Shown here: one piece after another, positions 46,469-56,177 of the stretch
Numbering within the stretch: position 1 is the first letter of the stretch
Layout of the letters: the number at the start of each line of letters is the position of its first letter
Assembly (NCBI RefSeq): GCF_000488275.1
Contig: NZ_KI530762.1
Location: 453,536 to 517,535, forward strand
DNA length: 64,000 nt
Direction: 5' to 3'
Source: Acinetobacter brisouii CIP 110357
GTDB lineage: Bacteria; Pseudomonadota; Gammaproteobacteria; Pseudomonadales; Moraxellaceae
Position numbers and translations under genes: made by a program
The notes under the pieces: model-generated
What the model was told of the DNA's origin: nothing
Database searches by the model: none
Seen by the model: the letters and a program-made list of their open reading frames with translations, nothing else

Positions 46469-46487
46469 AATAATGATTGTCATTTAT
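46469..46487. promoter_or_regulatory. Fur-box-like operator of the siderophore receptor gene
   Basis: AATAATGATTGTCATTTAT matches the 19-bp Fur consensus GATAATGATAATCATTATC at 13 of 19 positions, with both central arms (ATAATGAT, TCATT) intact. It is about 210 bp before the receptor start, so a fairly long leader or a closer promoter must lie between. Confidence 0.6.
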
Positions 46488-46748
46488 TTTAATCTAAATG
46501 CTGTATTGAAATGAAATAAGACTTATTCGCCTAACTGAAGTGAAAGCATTACAAGAGGTGATGTTTCGGTAGACTACAGCCGCGCTGTAAAATAGCAATT
46601 TTAGTTTTTTCATGATGGGGGAGTTGATGGCTTTGTATTAAAAACCGATCAACTCTAAAGTTAACAACTGAACTGATGGCACCTGTTCTCAGAAATTTGA
46701 TTCAAAATAGTCGCTAATAAAAAATCAAGATTGATCGTCTGAAGGTTG
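46488..46748. other. non-coding gap with one inverted repeat
   Basis: No ORF supported. GAGTTGAT (46621-46628) and ATCAACTC (46648-46655) form an 8-bp stem with a 19-base loop and no T-run. It could be an operator or part of a small RNA; nothing else is recognisable. Confidence 0.35.
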
Positions 46749-46919
46749 TTATTCATCCTCAGGATTTTCTAATTTGTTCTCGGCAATTTTTGCCGCTTCA
46801 TAACCAGCAATTGCGCTTGCAGCCTTTTCAAGAAGATTAGCGTCTGGGTCAAGCTGATCAACACCTTGTTCCGCGATGATCGCACCCGCAATTTTTCCCA
46901 CTTCATCTAAAATACTCAT
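46749..46919 (-). CDS. 56-residue acidic small protein of unknown function
   Basis: Starts MSILDEVGKIAGAIIAEQGV, continues LDPDANLLEKAASAIAGYEA and ends in an acidic tail ENPEDE. GGAG about 10 bases, and AAAGG closer in, precede the ATG. The sequence is alanine-rich, likely helical, without a signal peptide. Codon use and composition look native. No family name known to me. It stands alone between the receptor gene and tig. Confidence 0.65.
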   Translation of the reverse strand: MSILDEVGKIAGAIIAEQGVDQLDPDANLLEKAASAIAGYEAAKIAENKLENPEDE

Positions 46920-47162
46920 AGCCTTTCTTCTCCAGAAGGATTTCTCAAGATTGCAGTCTAATCAGATGAATTGTAAGTTGTGCTGTGAAAGTGTTGCACT
47001 TTAAAAGATTTATATGATGCATCAGAAGAAAATTGCTACTTTTTTATGAGTTTTAAGTTCAGGTTAATTTTTCTCATCGTGAGATTTGCTGATACTTGTC
47101 ATCAAATCGGCATAAAAAAGCCAAAAATAGAAGATGACGTTAAAATAATCTCGAACCAAATT

Positions 47163-47191
47163 TTGTATATCGTGTCATGATGGCTTATAAT
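47163..47191 (+). promoter_or_regulatory. sigma-70 promoter of tig
   Basis: TTGTAT (47163-47168), a 17-bp spacer and TATAAT (47186-47191), ending 47 bp before the tig start. Confidence 0.8.
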
Positions 47192-47238
47192 AGGCGACTT
47201 TAAAAATTTGCTACTACTAACTAGATATTGAGGAAGCC

Positions 47239-48573
47239 ATGCAAGTAACGACTGAAGCGGTTTCGGGCGTTGCCCGTCGTTTAAATGTATCTGTACCGAC
47301 GAGCCGTGTTAACGAGCAATTTGAAGCTCGCTTAAAACGCACTGCCAAAACTGCGAAAATCAACGGCTTCCGTCCAGGTAAAGTACCTGTAAATGTTGTA
47401 CGCCGTGAATATGGCGCAGGCATTTATCAAGAAGTTGTAAATGACATCATTCGCGATACAGTATTTGAAGCAATTCAACAAGAAAAAATCAATGCTGTAG
47501 GTATGCCTAACATTGAGAAAGTTGAAAACAAAGATGATGCTTTAGTTTTTGAAGCGACTGTTGAAGTTTATCCAGAAATTCAAGTTAACGCGTTTGATAC
47601 TTTAGAAGTTGAACGTAAGCAAACTGAAATCAACGATAAAGACGTTGATGTCATGATCGAAAACTTGCAAAAACAACGTCAAACTTGGGCTGTGACCAAA
47701 GGTATGGCGAAAAAAGACATGCAAGTAACTTTCGATTTTGAAGGTTCTATTGACGGTGAAACTTTTGAAGGCGGTTCTGCACAAGACTTTAAACTTGTTT
47801 TAGGTTCTGGTCGCATGATCCCTGGTTTTGAAGATGGCATCGTTGGCATGAAAGCTGGTGAAGAGAAAGTCATCGACGTTACTTTCCCAGAAGATTACCA
47901 AGCTGAAAACCTTGCAGGTAAACAAGCTCAGTTCAAAATCACTGTTAAACAAGTTGAAAAGCCAAAGCTTCCAGAAATTGATGCTGAATTCTTAAAAATC
48001 TTCGGTCTTACTGAAGAAGAAGGCGTTGAAAAACTAAAAGCTGACGTTCGCAAAAATATGGAACGTGAAGTGAAAAATGGTCTTCGTAACCAAGTTAAAG
48101 CAGCTGCATTTGATGCATTGGTTGCTGCAAACGAAATCGAAGTTCCAAATGCTATGGTTGCTCAGGAAATTGACCGTCAACGTCAACAAATGATTCAGCA
48201 ATTCACTCAACAGTTTGGTGCACAAGGTGCGAAAGCGTTTGATTCTAGCTTGCTTCCAGATGACTTGTTCAAAGAACAAGCTGAAAAGTCAGTTAAACTT
48301 GGCGTATTAGTAAGCAAAGTATTGGCTGATGCTAAACTTGAAGTTGATCAAGCTCGCGTTGATGCTTACATCGAAGACATGGCTTCTTCTTATGAAGATC
48401 CAACTGAAGTGATTGAATACTTCAAAAACGATGCAAAACAACGTCAGCAAATCGAAGCTGTTGTGTTGGAAGACCAAGTTGTAGATTTCATCTTGGCTTC
48501 TGCTAAAGTAACTGACAAAGCGGTAAGCTATGAAGAGTTACTGAAAGAGCAACAAGCTCGTCAACAAGGTTAA
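47239..48573 (+). CDS. tig: trigger factor chaperone
   Basis: Ribosome-bound chaperone and prolyl isomerase. The N-terminal ribosome-binding domain has the signature [18 protein letters not shown]. The central PPIase domain shows [17 protein letters not shown] and [21 protein letters not shown]. The helical C-terminal arms follow, ending in a Gln/Glu-rich tail. 444 residues. Followed by a terminator, then clpP and clpX, the standard order in this group. Confidence 0.96.
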   Translation: MQVTTEAVSGVARRLNVSVPTSRVNEQFEARLKRTAKTAKINGFRPGKVPVNVVRREYGAGIYQEVVNDIIRDTVFEAIQQEKINAVGMPNIEKVENKDDALVFEATVEVYPEIQVNAFDTLEVERKQTEINDKDVDVMIENLQKQRQTWAVTKGMAKKDMQVTFDFEGSIDGETFEGGSAQDFKLVLGSGRMIPGFEDGIVGMKAGEEKVIDVTFPEDYQAENLAGKQAQFKITVKQVEKPKLPEIDAEFLKIFGLTEEEGVEKLKADVRKNMEREVKNGLRNQVKAAAFDALVAANEIEVPNAMVAQEIDRQRQQMIQQFTQQFGAQGAKAFDSSLLPDDLFKEQAEKSVKLGVLVSKVLADAKLEVDQARVDAYIEDMASSYEDPTEVIEYFKNDAKQRQQIEAVVLEDQVVDFILASAKVTDKAVSYEELLKEQQARQQG

Positions 48574-48584
48574 TCCTTTGACAT

Positions 48585-48615
48585 AAAAAAAGGCGCGCTT
48601 GTTGCGCCTTTTTTT
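48585..48615 (+). terminator. terminator after tig
   Basis: GGCGC (48592-48596) and GCGCC (48604-48608) with A7 before and T7 after, giving a stem of about 12 bp. Confidence 0.92.
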
Positions 48616-48767
48616 ATGCTGTAGAAAAATTGTTAATACAGTGGATAATACGTGTAATCCGATTATTTATCTGTTATTTAGATAAGGAATAGTTTTGCAA
48701 TTTTGACTTTTATCGCGCATATTGTTGTCATGGTTTAAGTCATAAAAATTTAGGAATAAATAAACGT

Positions 48768-49373
48768 ATGTATGTTCCAAACATAGAAAATGCTTTAGTT
48801 CCAGTTGTTGTTGAACAATCCTCACGTGGTGAACGCTCATTTGATATTTTTTCACGTCTGTTACGCGAACGTGTTATTTTTCTTACGGGTGAAGTTGAAG
48901 ACAACATGGCAAATTTAATTGTCGCGCAGATGTTGTTTTTAGAAGCAGAGAACCCAGATAAAGATATACACCTTTATATTAATTCACCAGGTGGTTCAGT
49001 AACGGCAGGTATGGCAATTTACGATACCATGCAGTTTATCAAGCCTGATGTCTCAACGATCTGTATGGGTCAGGCTGCATCTATGGGTGCATTCTTGCTT
49101 AATGCAGGCGCAAAAGGTAAGCGCTATTGTTTGGAAAATGCGCGTGTCATGATTCACCAGCCACTCGGTGGTTTCCGTGGACAGGCATCTGACATTGAGA
49201 TCCATGCACGTGAAATCCTGTTTATTAAAGAGCGTTTAAATCGCTTGATGGCAGAACACAGCGGTCAAGACTATGAAACAGTTGCACGAGATACAGATCG
49301 TGATAACTTCATGACCGCGCAGGCTGCGAAAGAGTATGGCTTAGTTGATGCTGTATTAACTAAACGTCCATAA
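48768..49373 (+). CDS. clpP: ClpP protease subunit
   Basis: Serine peptidase of the ClpXP/ClpAP complexes. Catalytic Ser105 in [10 protein letters not shown], His130 in MIHQPLGG and the Asp in RDTDRDNF (about 175). 201 residues, forming a 14-mer barrel in the family. clpX begins 27 bp downstream, so the two are likely co-transcribed. Confidence 0.97.
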   Translation: MYVPNIENALVPVVVEQSSRGERSFDIFSRLLRERVIFLTGEVEDNMANLIVAQMLFLEAENPDKDIHLYINSPGGSVTAGMAIYDTMQFIKPDVSTICMGQAASMGAFLLNAGAKGKRYCLENARVMIHQPLGGFRGQASDIEIHAREILFIKERLNRLMAEHSGQDYETVARDTDRDNFMTAQAAKEYGLVDAVLTKRP

Positions 49374-49400
49374 TGTAAAAGATTATTTATTGGAGAAAAT

Positions 49401-50708
49401 ATGTCCAACCATCCTCAAGGACAAAAACATTGTTCATTTTGCGGTAAAACGCAGTCTGAAGTCGGGAAACTGATTGCAGGCGAGGACGCATACATTTGTA
49501 ACGAGTGTGTGGACGTATGTCTTGACTTGGTACAAACCAGTCAACAAGTCGACTCAGGTGACTGGGCAAGCCGTCCTTTGCCAAAGCCACATGAAATTCG
49601 CGCAGCGCTTGACCAGTATGTTATTGGTCAGGATATTGCGAAGAAAACCTTATCAGTGGCAGTTTATAACCACTATAAACGCTTAAAAGTGTCACAAACA
49701 GGGCACAAGCATGACGATATTGAGATTGCGAAAAGCAATATCTTGCTGATTGGTCCTACAGGTTCAGGTAAAACTTTACTGGCTCAAACTTTGGCACGCT
49801 TGCTTGACGTACCATTTGCTATGGCAGATGCAACAACACTGACCGAAGCTGGTTATGTTGGCGAAGATGTTGAAAACATTGTACAAAAGCTATTGCAAAA
49901 AGCGGATTACGATGTCGAGAAAGCACAAAAAGGGATTATCTATATTGACGAAATCGACAAGATTACGCGCAAATCAGAAAATCCTTCCATCACTCGCGAT
50001 GTATCGGGTGAAGGTGTGCAGCAAGCCTTGCTGAAAATGATTGAAGGTACTGTGGCATCGATTCCACCACAAGGTGGGCGTAAGCATCCGCAGCAAGAAT
50101 TCATTCAGATTGATACCTCAAATATTTTGTTTATTTGTGGTGGTGCATTCTCTGGATTGGAAAAAATTGTTCAGCAACGTCAGGAAAAAGGCGGGATTGG
50201 TTTCAATGCTGAAGTGAAGAATAAAGATGACAATAAAAAAGTCTCTGAATTGTTCCGTCAGGTTGAAGCGACCGACTTGGTCCGCTTTGGTTTGATCCCT
50301 GAATTTATTGGTCGTTTACCTGTGATTGCTACGCTAGATGAGCTAGATGAGCAGGCATTGATTCAGATTTTGACTGAACCGAAAAATGCATTAACCCGTC
50401 AGTATCAACATTTGTTTGATATGGAAAATGTGGACTTGGTATTTGAAGAATCTGCGTTGCATGCAGTTGCGAAAAAAGCACTGGAACGTAATACAGGTGC
50501 GCGTGGTTTGCGTTCAATTCTGGAAAATGTTTTGCTCGATACCATGTATGACTTACCAAGCCGTACTGACGTAGGCACAATCATTATCAATGAAGCTGTG
50601 ATTAATGATAAGGCTGAACCAGAAGTTAAAGCTGAGCGTGTACACAAAGCTCAACAACCATTGGCTGAGAAAACTGATTTAAAGATTATTGATTCGAAAT
50701 CAGCTTAA
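49401..50708 (+). CDS. clpX: ClpX unfoldase
   Basis: AAA+ unfoldase that feeds substrates, including tmRNA-tagged proteins, to ClpP. N-terminal zinc finger CSFCGK...CNECVDVC, Walker A GPTGSGKT, Walker B IIYIDEID, the ClpP-contact loop IGF (GGIGFNAEV) and sensor-2 region [12 protein letters not shown]. 435 residues. Terminator directly after. Confidence 0.97.
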   Translation: MSNHPQGQKHCSFCGKTQSEVGKLIAGEDAYICNECVDVCLDLVQTSQQVDSGDWASRPLPKPHEIRAALDQYVIGQDIAKKTLSVAVYNHYKRLKVSQTGHKHDDIEIAKSNILLIGPTGSGKTLLAQTLARLLDVPFAMADATTLTEAGYVGEDVENIVQKLLQKADYDVEKAQKGIIYIDEIDKITRKSENPSITRDVSGEGVQQALLKMIEGTVASIPPQGGRKHPQQEFIQIDTSNILFICGGAFSGLEKIVQQRQEKGGIGFNAEVKNKDDNKKVSELFRQVEATDLVRFGLIPEFIGRLPVIATLDELDEQALIQILTEPKNALTRQYQHLFDMENVDLVFEESALHAVAKKALERNTGARGLRSILENVLLDTMYDLPSRTDVGTIIINEAVINDKAEPEVKAERVHKAQQPLAEKTDLKIIDSKSA

Positions 50709-50718
50709 TTTGCTATAT

Positions 50719-50747
50719 AAAAAAACGCGCATCATGCGCGTTTTTTT
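50719..50747. terminator. bidirectional terminator after clpX
   Basis: ACGCGCAT (50725-50732), a one-base loop, ATGCGCGT (50734-50741), with A- and T-runs on both sides. It also serves the convergent DUF2059 gene. Confidence 0.9.
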
Positions 50748-50755
50748 ATGCTTGA

Positions 50756-51310
50756 TTATTTGCTAGGGGCTTTTTTCGGTAACGGTTTAAGGACATCGGC
50801 AATTTGCTGAGTCATCTGCTGTTGAAATTTTTTATCTTGAGTGAGTTTTTCAGTAGCTTGGTTAATTTGCTGGACGGTCTGTTGCAAAATAATCGGCATT
50901 TTTTTGTTAATAGACTGTCCTTCAGGAGATTTTAGGAAGCGAATATAGGCTTGAACCTCTTCTTCAGATAATTGCTTTGTATAAATATTTTGGATTATTT
51001 CAATAGGTTTTGCTTGCTGCAAAAATACTTCTACCGTGTTTACAAAAATCTTGGAAATTTTTTGTGCTGCCACTTGATCTTGTTCGGTGAGAGTTTGATG
51101 TCCTGTGTAGTCTTTAATGACTTGTTCTGAATGTTTTTGGAAATACGGTGCGTAGTTTTTCACCGCCTCTTTTACCAATTGTTCGGCATTGGAGAGTCGT
51201 ATTAATTCCTGAACAGAAGCGGGTTGTGCAGGCGTTGCAAGCGCAGTTTGGCTGAAACTGTAGCAGCAAACACAAGCCAAGATAAAGTGAGTAATAGTTT
51301 TTTTAAACAT
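50756..51310 (-). CDS. exported DUF2059 protein 1
   Basis: 184 residues with a Sec signal peptide (MFKKTITHFILACVCCYSF, cleavage likely after QTALA). DUF2059 signature: LSEEEVQAYIRFLKSPEGQSINKKMP. Periplasmic and helical; function unknown. A second DUF2059 gene lies 149 bp upstream on the same strand. Confidence 0.82.
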   Translation of the reverse strand: MFKKTITHFILACVCCYSFSQTALATPAQPASVQELIRLSNAEQLVKEAVKNYAPYFQKHSEQVIKDYTGHQTLTEQDQVAAQKISKIFVNTVEVFLQQAKPIEIIQNIYTKQLSEEEVQAYIRFLKSPEGQSINKKMPIILQQTVQQINQATEKLTQDKKFQQQMTQQIADVLKPLPKKAPSK

Positions 51311-51459
51311 GATGATTATCCTAAATATTTGAATGATTTTTAGAATGAGTGACCTATCGTAATCGAAGAATATTTAAGTCTAAACTATTTTTATTGAGAT
51401 TGGGATGTGAGGGAGGCGCAAGCATAGAGATTACAGCTGAGAACTGAGTTTAATTAGAA

Positions 51460-51876
51460 TTACTCACTGTCGATACCTAAGACTTTAAATAGACCATGAT
51501 TTACAGCGCTATTGTTCATCATGTTGTGAACTACGACGTTGTAGGTTTCCTGACTTAGGTTTGGCATTTTGGCTGCTGCAGACTGCCCTTCAGGAGTGCG
51601 ATAAAAACGGTTCAGTGCCTGAACTTCTTCTTCGGAGAGGTTTTTTTGATAAAGCTGTTTCAATTGTGGTTCAACATCTTGCCAGAACTGCTCTTTATTT
51701 AGACCGAGCATTTGTAGTTGCTGTGGCTTGACCATGGATTGAGTATTTTGTTTTATTTTTAAGATATCAAAGAGTTGATCAATCGAGTTGGGAGATGCGG
51801 GCTGTGCATGGCTCAAGTCAAAGAAAAACATTCCTCCAAGTAAAGTTAAAATCTGACTAATACTTTTGAGTTGCAT
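51460..51876 (-). CDS. exported DUF2059 protein 2
   Basis: 138 residues, a shorter paralogue of the neighbouring DUF2059 protein. Signal peptide MQLKSISQILTLLGGMFFF with cleavage near SHA. Shares LSEEEVQALNRFYRTPEGQSAAAKMP with its neighbour but lacks part of the helical N-terminal region. A tandem duplication followed by divergence is the likely origin. Confidence 0.8.
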   Translation of the reverse strand: MQLKSISQILTLLGGMFFFDLSHAQPASPNSIDQLFDILKIKQNTQSMVKPQQLQMLGLNKEQFWQDVEPQLKQLYQKNLSEEEVQALNRFYRTPEGQSAAAKMPNLSQETYNVVVHNMMNNSAVNHGLFKVLGIDSE

Positions 51877-51960
51877 GAGAAACGACCTTATGGCATTCGG
51901 TATAAATAGGGCTTTGTAATGTTACATTTGTAAGTGTTAACAGGTCCTAATAATCTAAAT

Positions 51961-51989
51961 AAAAAAACACGCCCTGAGGCGTGTTTTTT
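51961..51989. terminator. terminator after the fumarase gene
   Basis: AAAACACGCC (51964-51973), loop CTGA, GGCGTGTTTT (51978-51987). Its A-run gives Ts on the minus strand for fumarase. Confidence 0.9.
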
Positions 51990-52001
51990 GATGTATTTCG
52001 G

Positions 52002-53528
52002 TTAACCCGCTGTTGCATCTACAACAGGAATCTTACCGATTTTCTCTTGCCAGATTTTTGGTGCAATCGCATGGATAGATGTACCATTCACATCGACAGC
52101 AACAGATACAGGCATATCTTCAACGACAAACTTGTAGATTGCTTCCATACCCAAGTCAGCAAATGCAACCACTTCAGCTTGACGAACCGCTTTAGATACG
52201 AGGTATGCAGCGCCACCAACAGCCATCAAATAAGTTGCTTTGTTGTCTTTGATTGCTTCAACAGCAGCAGGGCCACGGTCTGCCTTGCCAATCATACCGA
52301 ACATGCCAGTCGCTTCGAGGACTTGACGAGTGAACTTGTCCATACGCGTTGCAGTTGTAGGACCAGCAGGGCCAACCACTTCATCACGTACAGGATCGAC
52401 AGGGCCTACGTAGTAAATAAATTTACCTTTAAGGTCTACAGGAAGTTCTTCACCGTTATTTAACATGTCAACCATACGTTTGTGCGCAGCGTCACGACCT
52501 GTATAGATTGTACCGTTAAGAAGTAGCGTATCACCTGGTTTCCAAGAGTTCATTTCTTCTTGAGTGATGGTGTCTAGATTGACACGTTTAGATTTAGAAG
52601 CATCCCAAGCGACTTGTGGGTAGTCCTCAAGTTTAGGCGCTTGAATATGTGCAGGACCTGAACCATCAAGTTGGAAATGCGCATGGCGAGTTGCCGCACA
52701 GTTTGGAATCATACCGACTGGTTTGCCTGCAGCGTGGCAAGGGTAGTCTTTGATTTTGATATCAAGGACAGTGGTTAAACCGCCAAGACCTTGCGCACCA
52801 ATACCCAAAGCATTTACTTTTTCGAAGATTTCAATACGAAGCTCTTCCATTTTGCTTTGAGGACCACGACGAAGCAATTCGTCCATGTTGATTTCTTCCA
52901 TAAGTGCTTCTTTTGCAAGCATCATGGCTTTTTCAGCAGTACCACCGATCCCGATCCCGAGCATACCTGGTGGACACCAGCCTGCACCCATGGTTGGAAC
53001 AGTTTTAAGTACCCAATCCACAATTGAGTCAGATGGATTTAGCATTGCAAGTTTTGATTTGTTTTCTGAACCGCCACCTTTGGCTGCAACAGTAATATCA
53101 ACTTTGTTGCCAGGTACGAGTTTGTAGTGAATCACTGCTGGCGTATTGTCTTTGGTGTTTTTACGACCAAATGCAGGATCTGCTAAAACTGATGCGCGAA
53201 GTACGTTGGTATTTTCTAAGTAACCTTGGCGTACACCTTCGTTGATTGCATCATCAAGACTCATGGTTAAATCAAATTTAACGTCTAAGCCCACATCAAC
53301 AAACACGTTGACAATCCCGGTATCTTGACAGATAGGGCGATGACCTTCTGCACACATACGCGAGTTAATTAAAATTTGTGCGATTGCATCCTTAGCGGCT
53401 TGGTTTTCTTCACGATCATACGCACGGCTCATCGCCTGAATAAAATCTTGTGGATGATAGTATGAAATAAACTGTAAGGCATCCTTGACCGAAGTGATCA
53501 AGTCATCTTGTTTGATAATGGTCGTCAT
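52002..53528 (-). CDS. fumA: class I (iron-sulfur) fumarate hydratase
   Basis: Interconverts fumarate and malate in the TCA cycle using a 4Fe-4S cluster. Cluster cysteines are visible in RPICQDTGIVN, GAGWCPPGMLGIGIGG and GMIPNCAATRHAHF. The C-terminal swivelling domain has LLLNGTIYTGRDAAHKRM and VVGPAGPTTATRMD. 508 residues, the single-chain form. The fumA symbol is used in the broad class-I sense. Confidence 0.93.
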   Translation of the reverse strand: MTTIIKQDDLITSVKDALQFISYYHPQDFIQAMSRAYDREENQAAKDAIAQILINSRMCAEGHRPICQDTGIVNVFVDVGLDVKFDLTMSLDDAINEGVRQGYLENTNVLRASVLADPAFGRKNTKDNTPAVIHYKLVPGNKVDITVAAKGGGSENKSKLAMLNPSDSIVDWVLKTVPTMGAGWCPPGMLGIGIGGTAEKAMMLAKEALMEEINMDELLRRGPQSKMEELRIEIFEKVNALGIGAQGLGGLTTVLDIKIKDYPCHAAGKPVGMIPNCAATRHAHFQLDGSGPAHIQAPKLEDYPQVAWDASKSKRVNLDTITQEEMNSWKPGDTLLLNGTIYTGRDAAHKRMVDMLNNGEELPVDLKGKFIYYVGPVDPVRDEVVGPAGPTTATRMDKFTRQVLEATGMFGMIGKADRGPAAVEAIKDNKATYLMAVGGAAYLVSKAVRQAEVVAFADLGMEAIYKFVVEDMPVSVAVDVNGTSIHAIAPKIWQEKIGKIPVVDATAG

Positions 53529-53683
53529 ATCAAAAGTCTCTTGAGCGGGCTGTTAGCTAGCGGGCTAAATTATATGACAAAATGAGCAGTCTGTGGGCAG
53601 TTTTGCCGAGATTTTGATCCAAGGTCGAATACAAGTAGAAATATAAAAATGAGCTGAAACTTTAACAACAGGAATATCGCTTC

Positions 53684-53942
53684 GTGACTCAAGAAAACCT
53701 CGCAGAAAATATTATCGAAATTTATCGTCAGTATGGTCGTTAATGAATAGATTTACGCGGTACATATTTATATGCAAGAGTGTGGTGAAATGTTTGGAAA
53801 GGCACTTTATCATGCCTGTTTAGCGAGCGATGAATACCAAAGATTGTGGCAGCAGTATGGTTTTGAGGTCGTAGAAATGATTGCTGAAGATGGTGATTGT
53901 ACAGGGCGTACCGTTTGGCTGGCACAAAAGCAGCCGCAATAA
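53684..53942 (+). pseudogene. methyltransferase remnant with a large internal deletion
   Basis: A GTG with AGGA upstream opens VTQENLAENIIEIYRQYGR, which stops at 53741-53743. Shortly after, in another frame, YMQECGEMFGKALYHACL and GFEVVEMIAEDGDCTGRTVW run to a stop at 53940-53942. The first piece resembles the start and the second the end of a class I SAM-dependent methyltransferase whose C-terminus reads GFEVV...TVWLAQ. The whole SAM-binding core is missing, so this is a broken gene. Confidence 0.6.
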
Positions 53943-53976
53943 AAAAGCCACTCAAGATGCTTGAATGGCTTTTTTA
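53942..53976. terminator. bidirectional terminator before pta
   Basis: GCCACTCAAG (53947-53956) and CTTGAATGGC (53960-53969), one mismatch, with A5 before and T6 after. Lies between the methyltransferase remnant and the pta stop. Confidence 0.85.
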
Positions 53977-53990
53977 ATTTTAACTGGAGC

Positions 53991-56150
53991 TTAAGAAGCT
54001 TTTGCTGTTTTTGCTTCAGCTTGTTGTTCCGCCTGAATCGCAGTTAATGCAATCGTAAACACGATGTCATCAACCAAAGCGCCACGTGACAAGTCATTTA
54101 CAGGTTTATTCAAACCTTGCAGCATTGGGCCGACACTCACTACATTGGCAGAACGTTGTACTGCTTTGTAGGTGGTGTTGCCTGTGTTAAGGTCAGGGAA
54201 AATAAACACATTGGCACGACCTGCTACCTGTGAATTCGGTGCTTTAGAGCGCCCGACACTTTCAACCGAAGCAGCATCGTACTGTAATGGACCATCAATC
54301 AATAAGTCTGGACGGCGTTGTTGTGCAATGGTAGTTGCCTGAGCGACTTTTTCCACGTCAGCACCGGCACCTGATGTACCTGTTGAGTAGCTGATCATGG
54401 CAATACGTGGTTCAATACCAAAAGCTTTGGCAGAATCGGCAGATTGAATGGCGATTTCAGCCAATTGCTCGGCAGTTGGATCTGGGTTAATCGCACAGTC
54501 GCCATAGACATAGACTTCATCTGGCAACAACATGAAGAACACAGAAGAAACCAGAGAGTACTCAGGGGCTGTTTTAATCAGCTGGAAGGCTGGGCGAACT
54601 GTATTTGCGGTGGTATGTACTGCACCAGAAACCAGACCATCAACCTGATCGAGTGCCAGCATCATCGTGCCGAGAACAACGGTATCTTGCAGTTGTTCTT
54701 CCGCTTGAGCAGCATTGAGTTTGCCTTTACGCAGTTGTACCATCGGCTCGACATATTGCGCACGAATGCTGTCAGGATCAACGATTTCCAGATCACTTGG
54801 CAGTTCAATATTGCGTGCTTTCGCCACTTCAAGAACCTGTTCTGGTTTTGCGAGCAAAATACAGTGTGCCAAACCACGTGACTGACAGATTGCTGCAGCT
54901 TCAACGGTACGTGGTTCATCACCTTCAGGAAGAACAATACGCTTTTTCGCTGCAATTGATTTTTGTACCAACTCGTAACGGAAAGCCGAAGGAGACAAGC
55001 GTGGCTGGGTTGCAGCTTCACTGTGTTGAGTTAACCATTTTGGATCAAGATGGCTTGAAACAAAACGAGTCACTTGCTCTGCACGTTCTAAATCATTGAT
55101 TGGAACTTCATTGCTCAGGCTTGCAAGGCACTGCGCAGTTTCTAACGTATTGAGTGAGGTATGTAAAATCGGTAAGCCTTGTTGAGTGGCCGATTTACAA
55201 AATTCTAAAACCTGTGCATTTGGCGCTTCACGTTCAGTCAGAATTAAACCTGCAATTGGCACGCCATTTTGTGTTGCAAGGCTAGCTGCCAAAATTACAT
55301 CAATGCGTTCAGAGGCACTAATAATTAGTTCGCCAGCGACAAATTTATTCAGTTCATGTTCAATACTAGATGCAATTAGACTCGTGTGCAGCACGCGACG
55401 TTGAGCAGCATTTCCTAGGTTAATCCATGTCGCCTTGATGCTGCTTGAAATATCAAGAGTACGAGGCACACTGAGCGTATTGCTAAATGGAACCAGACCT
55501 ACCACAGGGAGTGCTGCTGTTCCAATATAACGATTGAATTTTTGTAGTTGAGTAGTGAACTCGGTAATTTCTTTTTCAAGACGTAGAGATGTGTCGAGTG
55601 CCACTGGAATTTGTGCTGCACTTTCAGCCAAGCCTTTGGTGCGCATAAACAACACGCCTGCAGCACGTTTGCTTTCTACACCGCCAAAGTGACGTAAGCT
55701 AGCTTCAATTTTCTCTGCAGTTTGTCGTGGCTGATTTAAATCAGCTTTGCTCACCAAAACTACTTTGGCATCGAGCGCTTTTGCGAGCTGAGCATTAAGT
55801 TCATTGGCAAAATAATCTTCTGTAGTTGCCAGTAAGCCTTCAACAATAATAACTTTATGATGTTTTGCTACTTCACGATGCAGCCGAACCGCATCTTCCA
55901 GTAATTCATCAATTTCACCTGAGTTGATCGCATTTAAGATCTGCCGATGCGTAATCGATGGTGTGGCTTGTGTTTTAAAAAGCTGTGCGTATAAAGCAGC
56001 TGTGCGGTTATGGTGCTGGTCTTGTTCCTGACAAAAAGGTTTGACGAAGCCTGCTTTAATGCCGCTACAGTCCAGTGCATAAATCATGCCGAGGCAAGCG
56101 GAGGTTAAACCCACGCTTTCCTCGGTTGGAATAAGAAGAAGGGTATTCAT
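53991..56150 (-). CDS. pta: phosphate acetyltransferase (long form)
   Basis: Makes acetyl phosphate from acetyl-CoA. 719 residues, the long enterobacterial type: an N-terminal BioD-like P-loop domain (LLLIPTEESVGLTSACLGM), a DRTGG domain, and the catalytic PTA_PTB domain from about residue 400 (KRIVLPEGDEPRTVEAAAI, GAVHTTANTVRPAFQLIKT, YSTGTSGAGADVEKV). Downstream of ackA in one operon. Confidence 0.95.
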   Translation of the reverse strand: MNTLLLIPTEESVGLTSACLGMIYALDCSGIKAGFVKPFCQEQDQHHNRTAALYAQLFKTQATPSITHRQILNAINSGEIDELLEDAVRLHREVAKHHKVIIVEGLLATTEDYFANELNAQLAKALDAKVVLVSKADLNQPRQTAEKIEASLRHFGGVESKRAAGVLFMRTKGLAESAAQIPVALDTSLRLEKEITEFTTQLQKFNRYIGTAALPVVGLVPFSNTLSVPRTLDISSSIKATWINLGNAAQRRVLHTSLIASSIEHELNKFVAGELIISASERIDVILAASLATQNGVPIAGLILTEREAPNAQVLEFCKSATQQGLPILHTSLNTLETAQCLASLSNEVPINDLERAEQVTRFVSSHLDPKWLTQHSEAATQPRLSPSAFRYELVQKSIAAKKRIVLPEGDEPRTVEAAAICQSRGLAHCILLAKPEQVLEVAKARNIELPSDLEIVDPDSIRAQYVEPMVQLRKGKLNAAQAEEQLQDTVVLGTMMLALDQVDGLVSGAVHTTANTVRPAFQLIKTAPEYSLVSSVFFMLLPDEVYVYGDCAINPDPTAEQLAEIAIQSADSAKAFGIEPRIAMISYSTGTSGAGADVEKVAQATTIAQQRRPDLLIDGPLQYDAASVESVGRSKAPNSQVAGRANVFIFPDLNTGNTTYKAVQRSANVVSVGPMLQGLNKPVNDLSRGALVDDIVFTIALTAIQAEQQAEAKTAKAS

Positions 56151-56177
56151 AAAAACACCTGATTGTAATTTTATTGA

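Noticed and set aside
51981..52463. Plus-strand 160-codon ORF opposite the fumarase gene
   Set aside because: Antisense shadow of a strongly conserved coding region.
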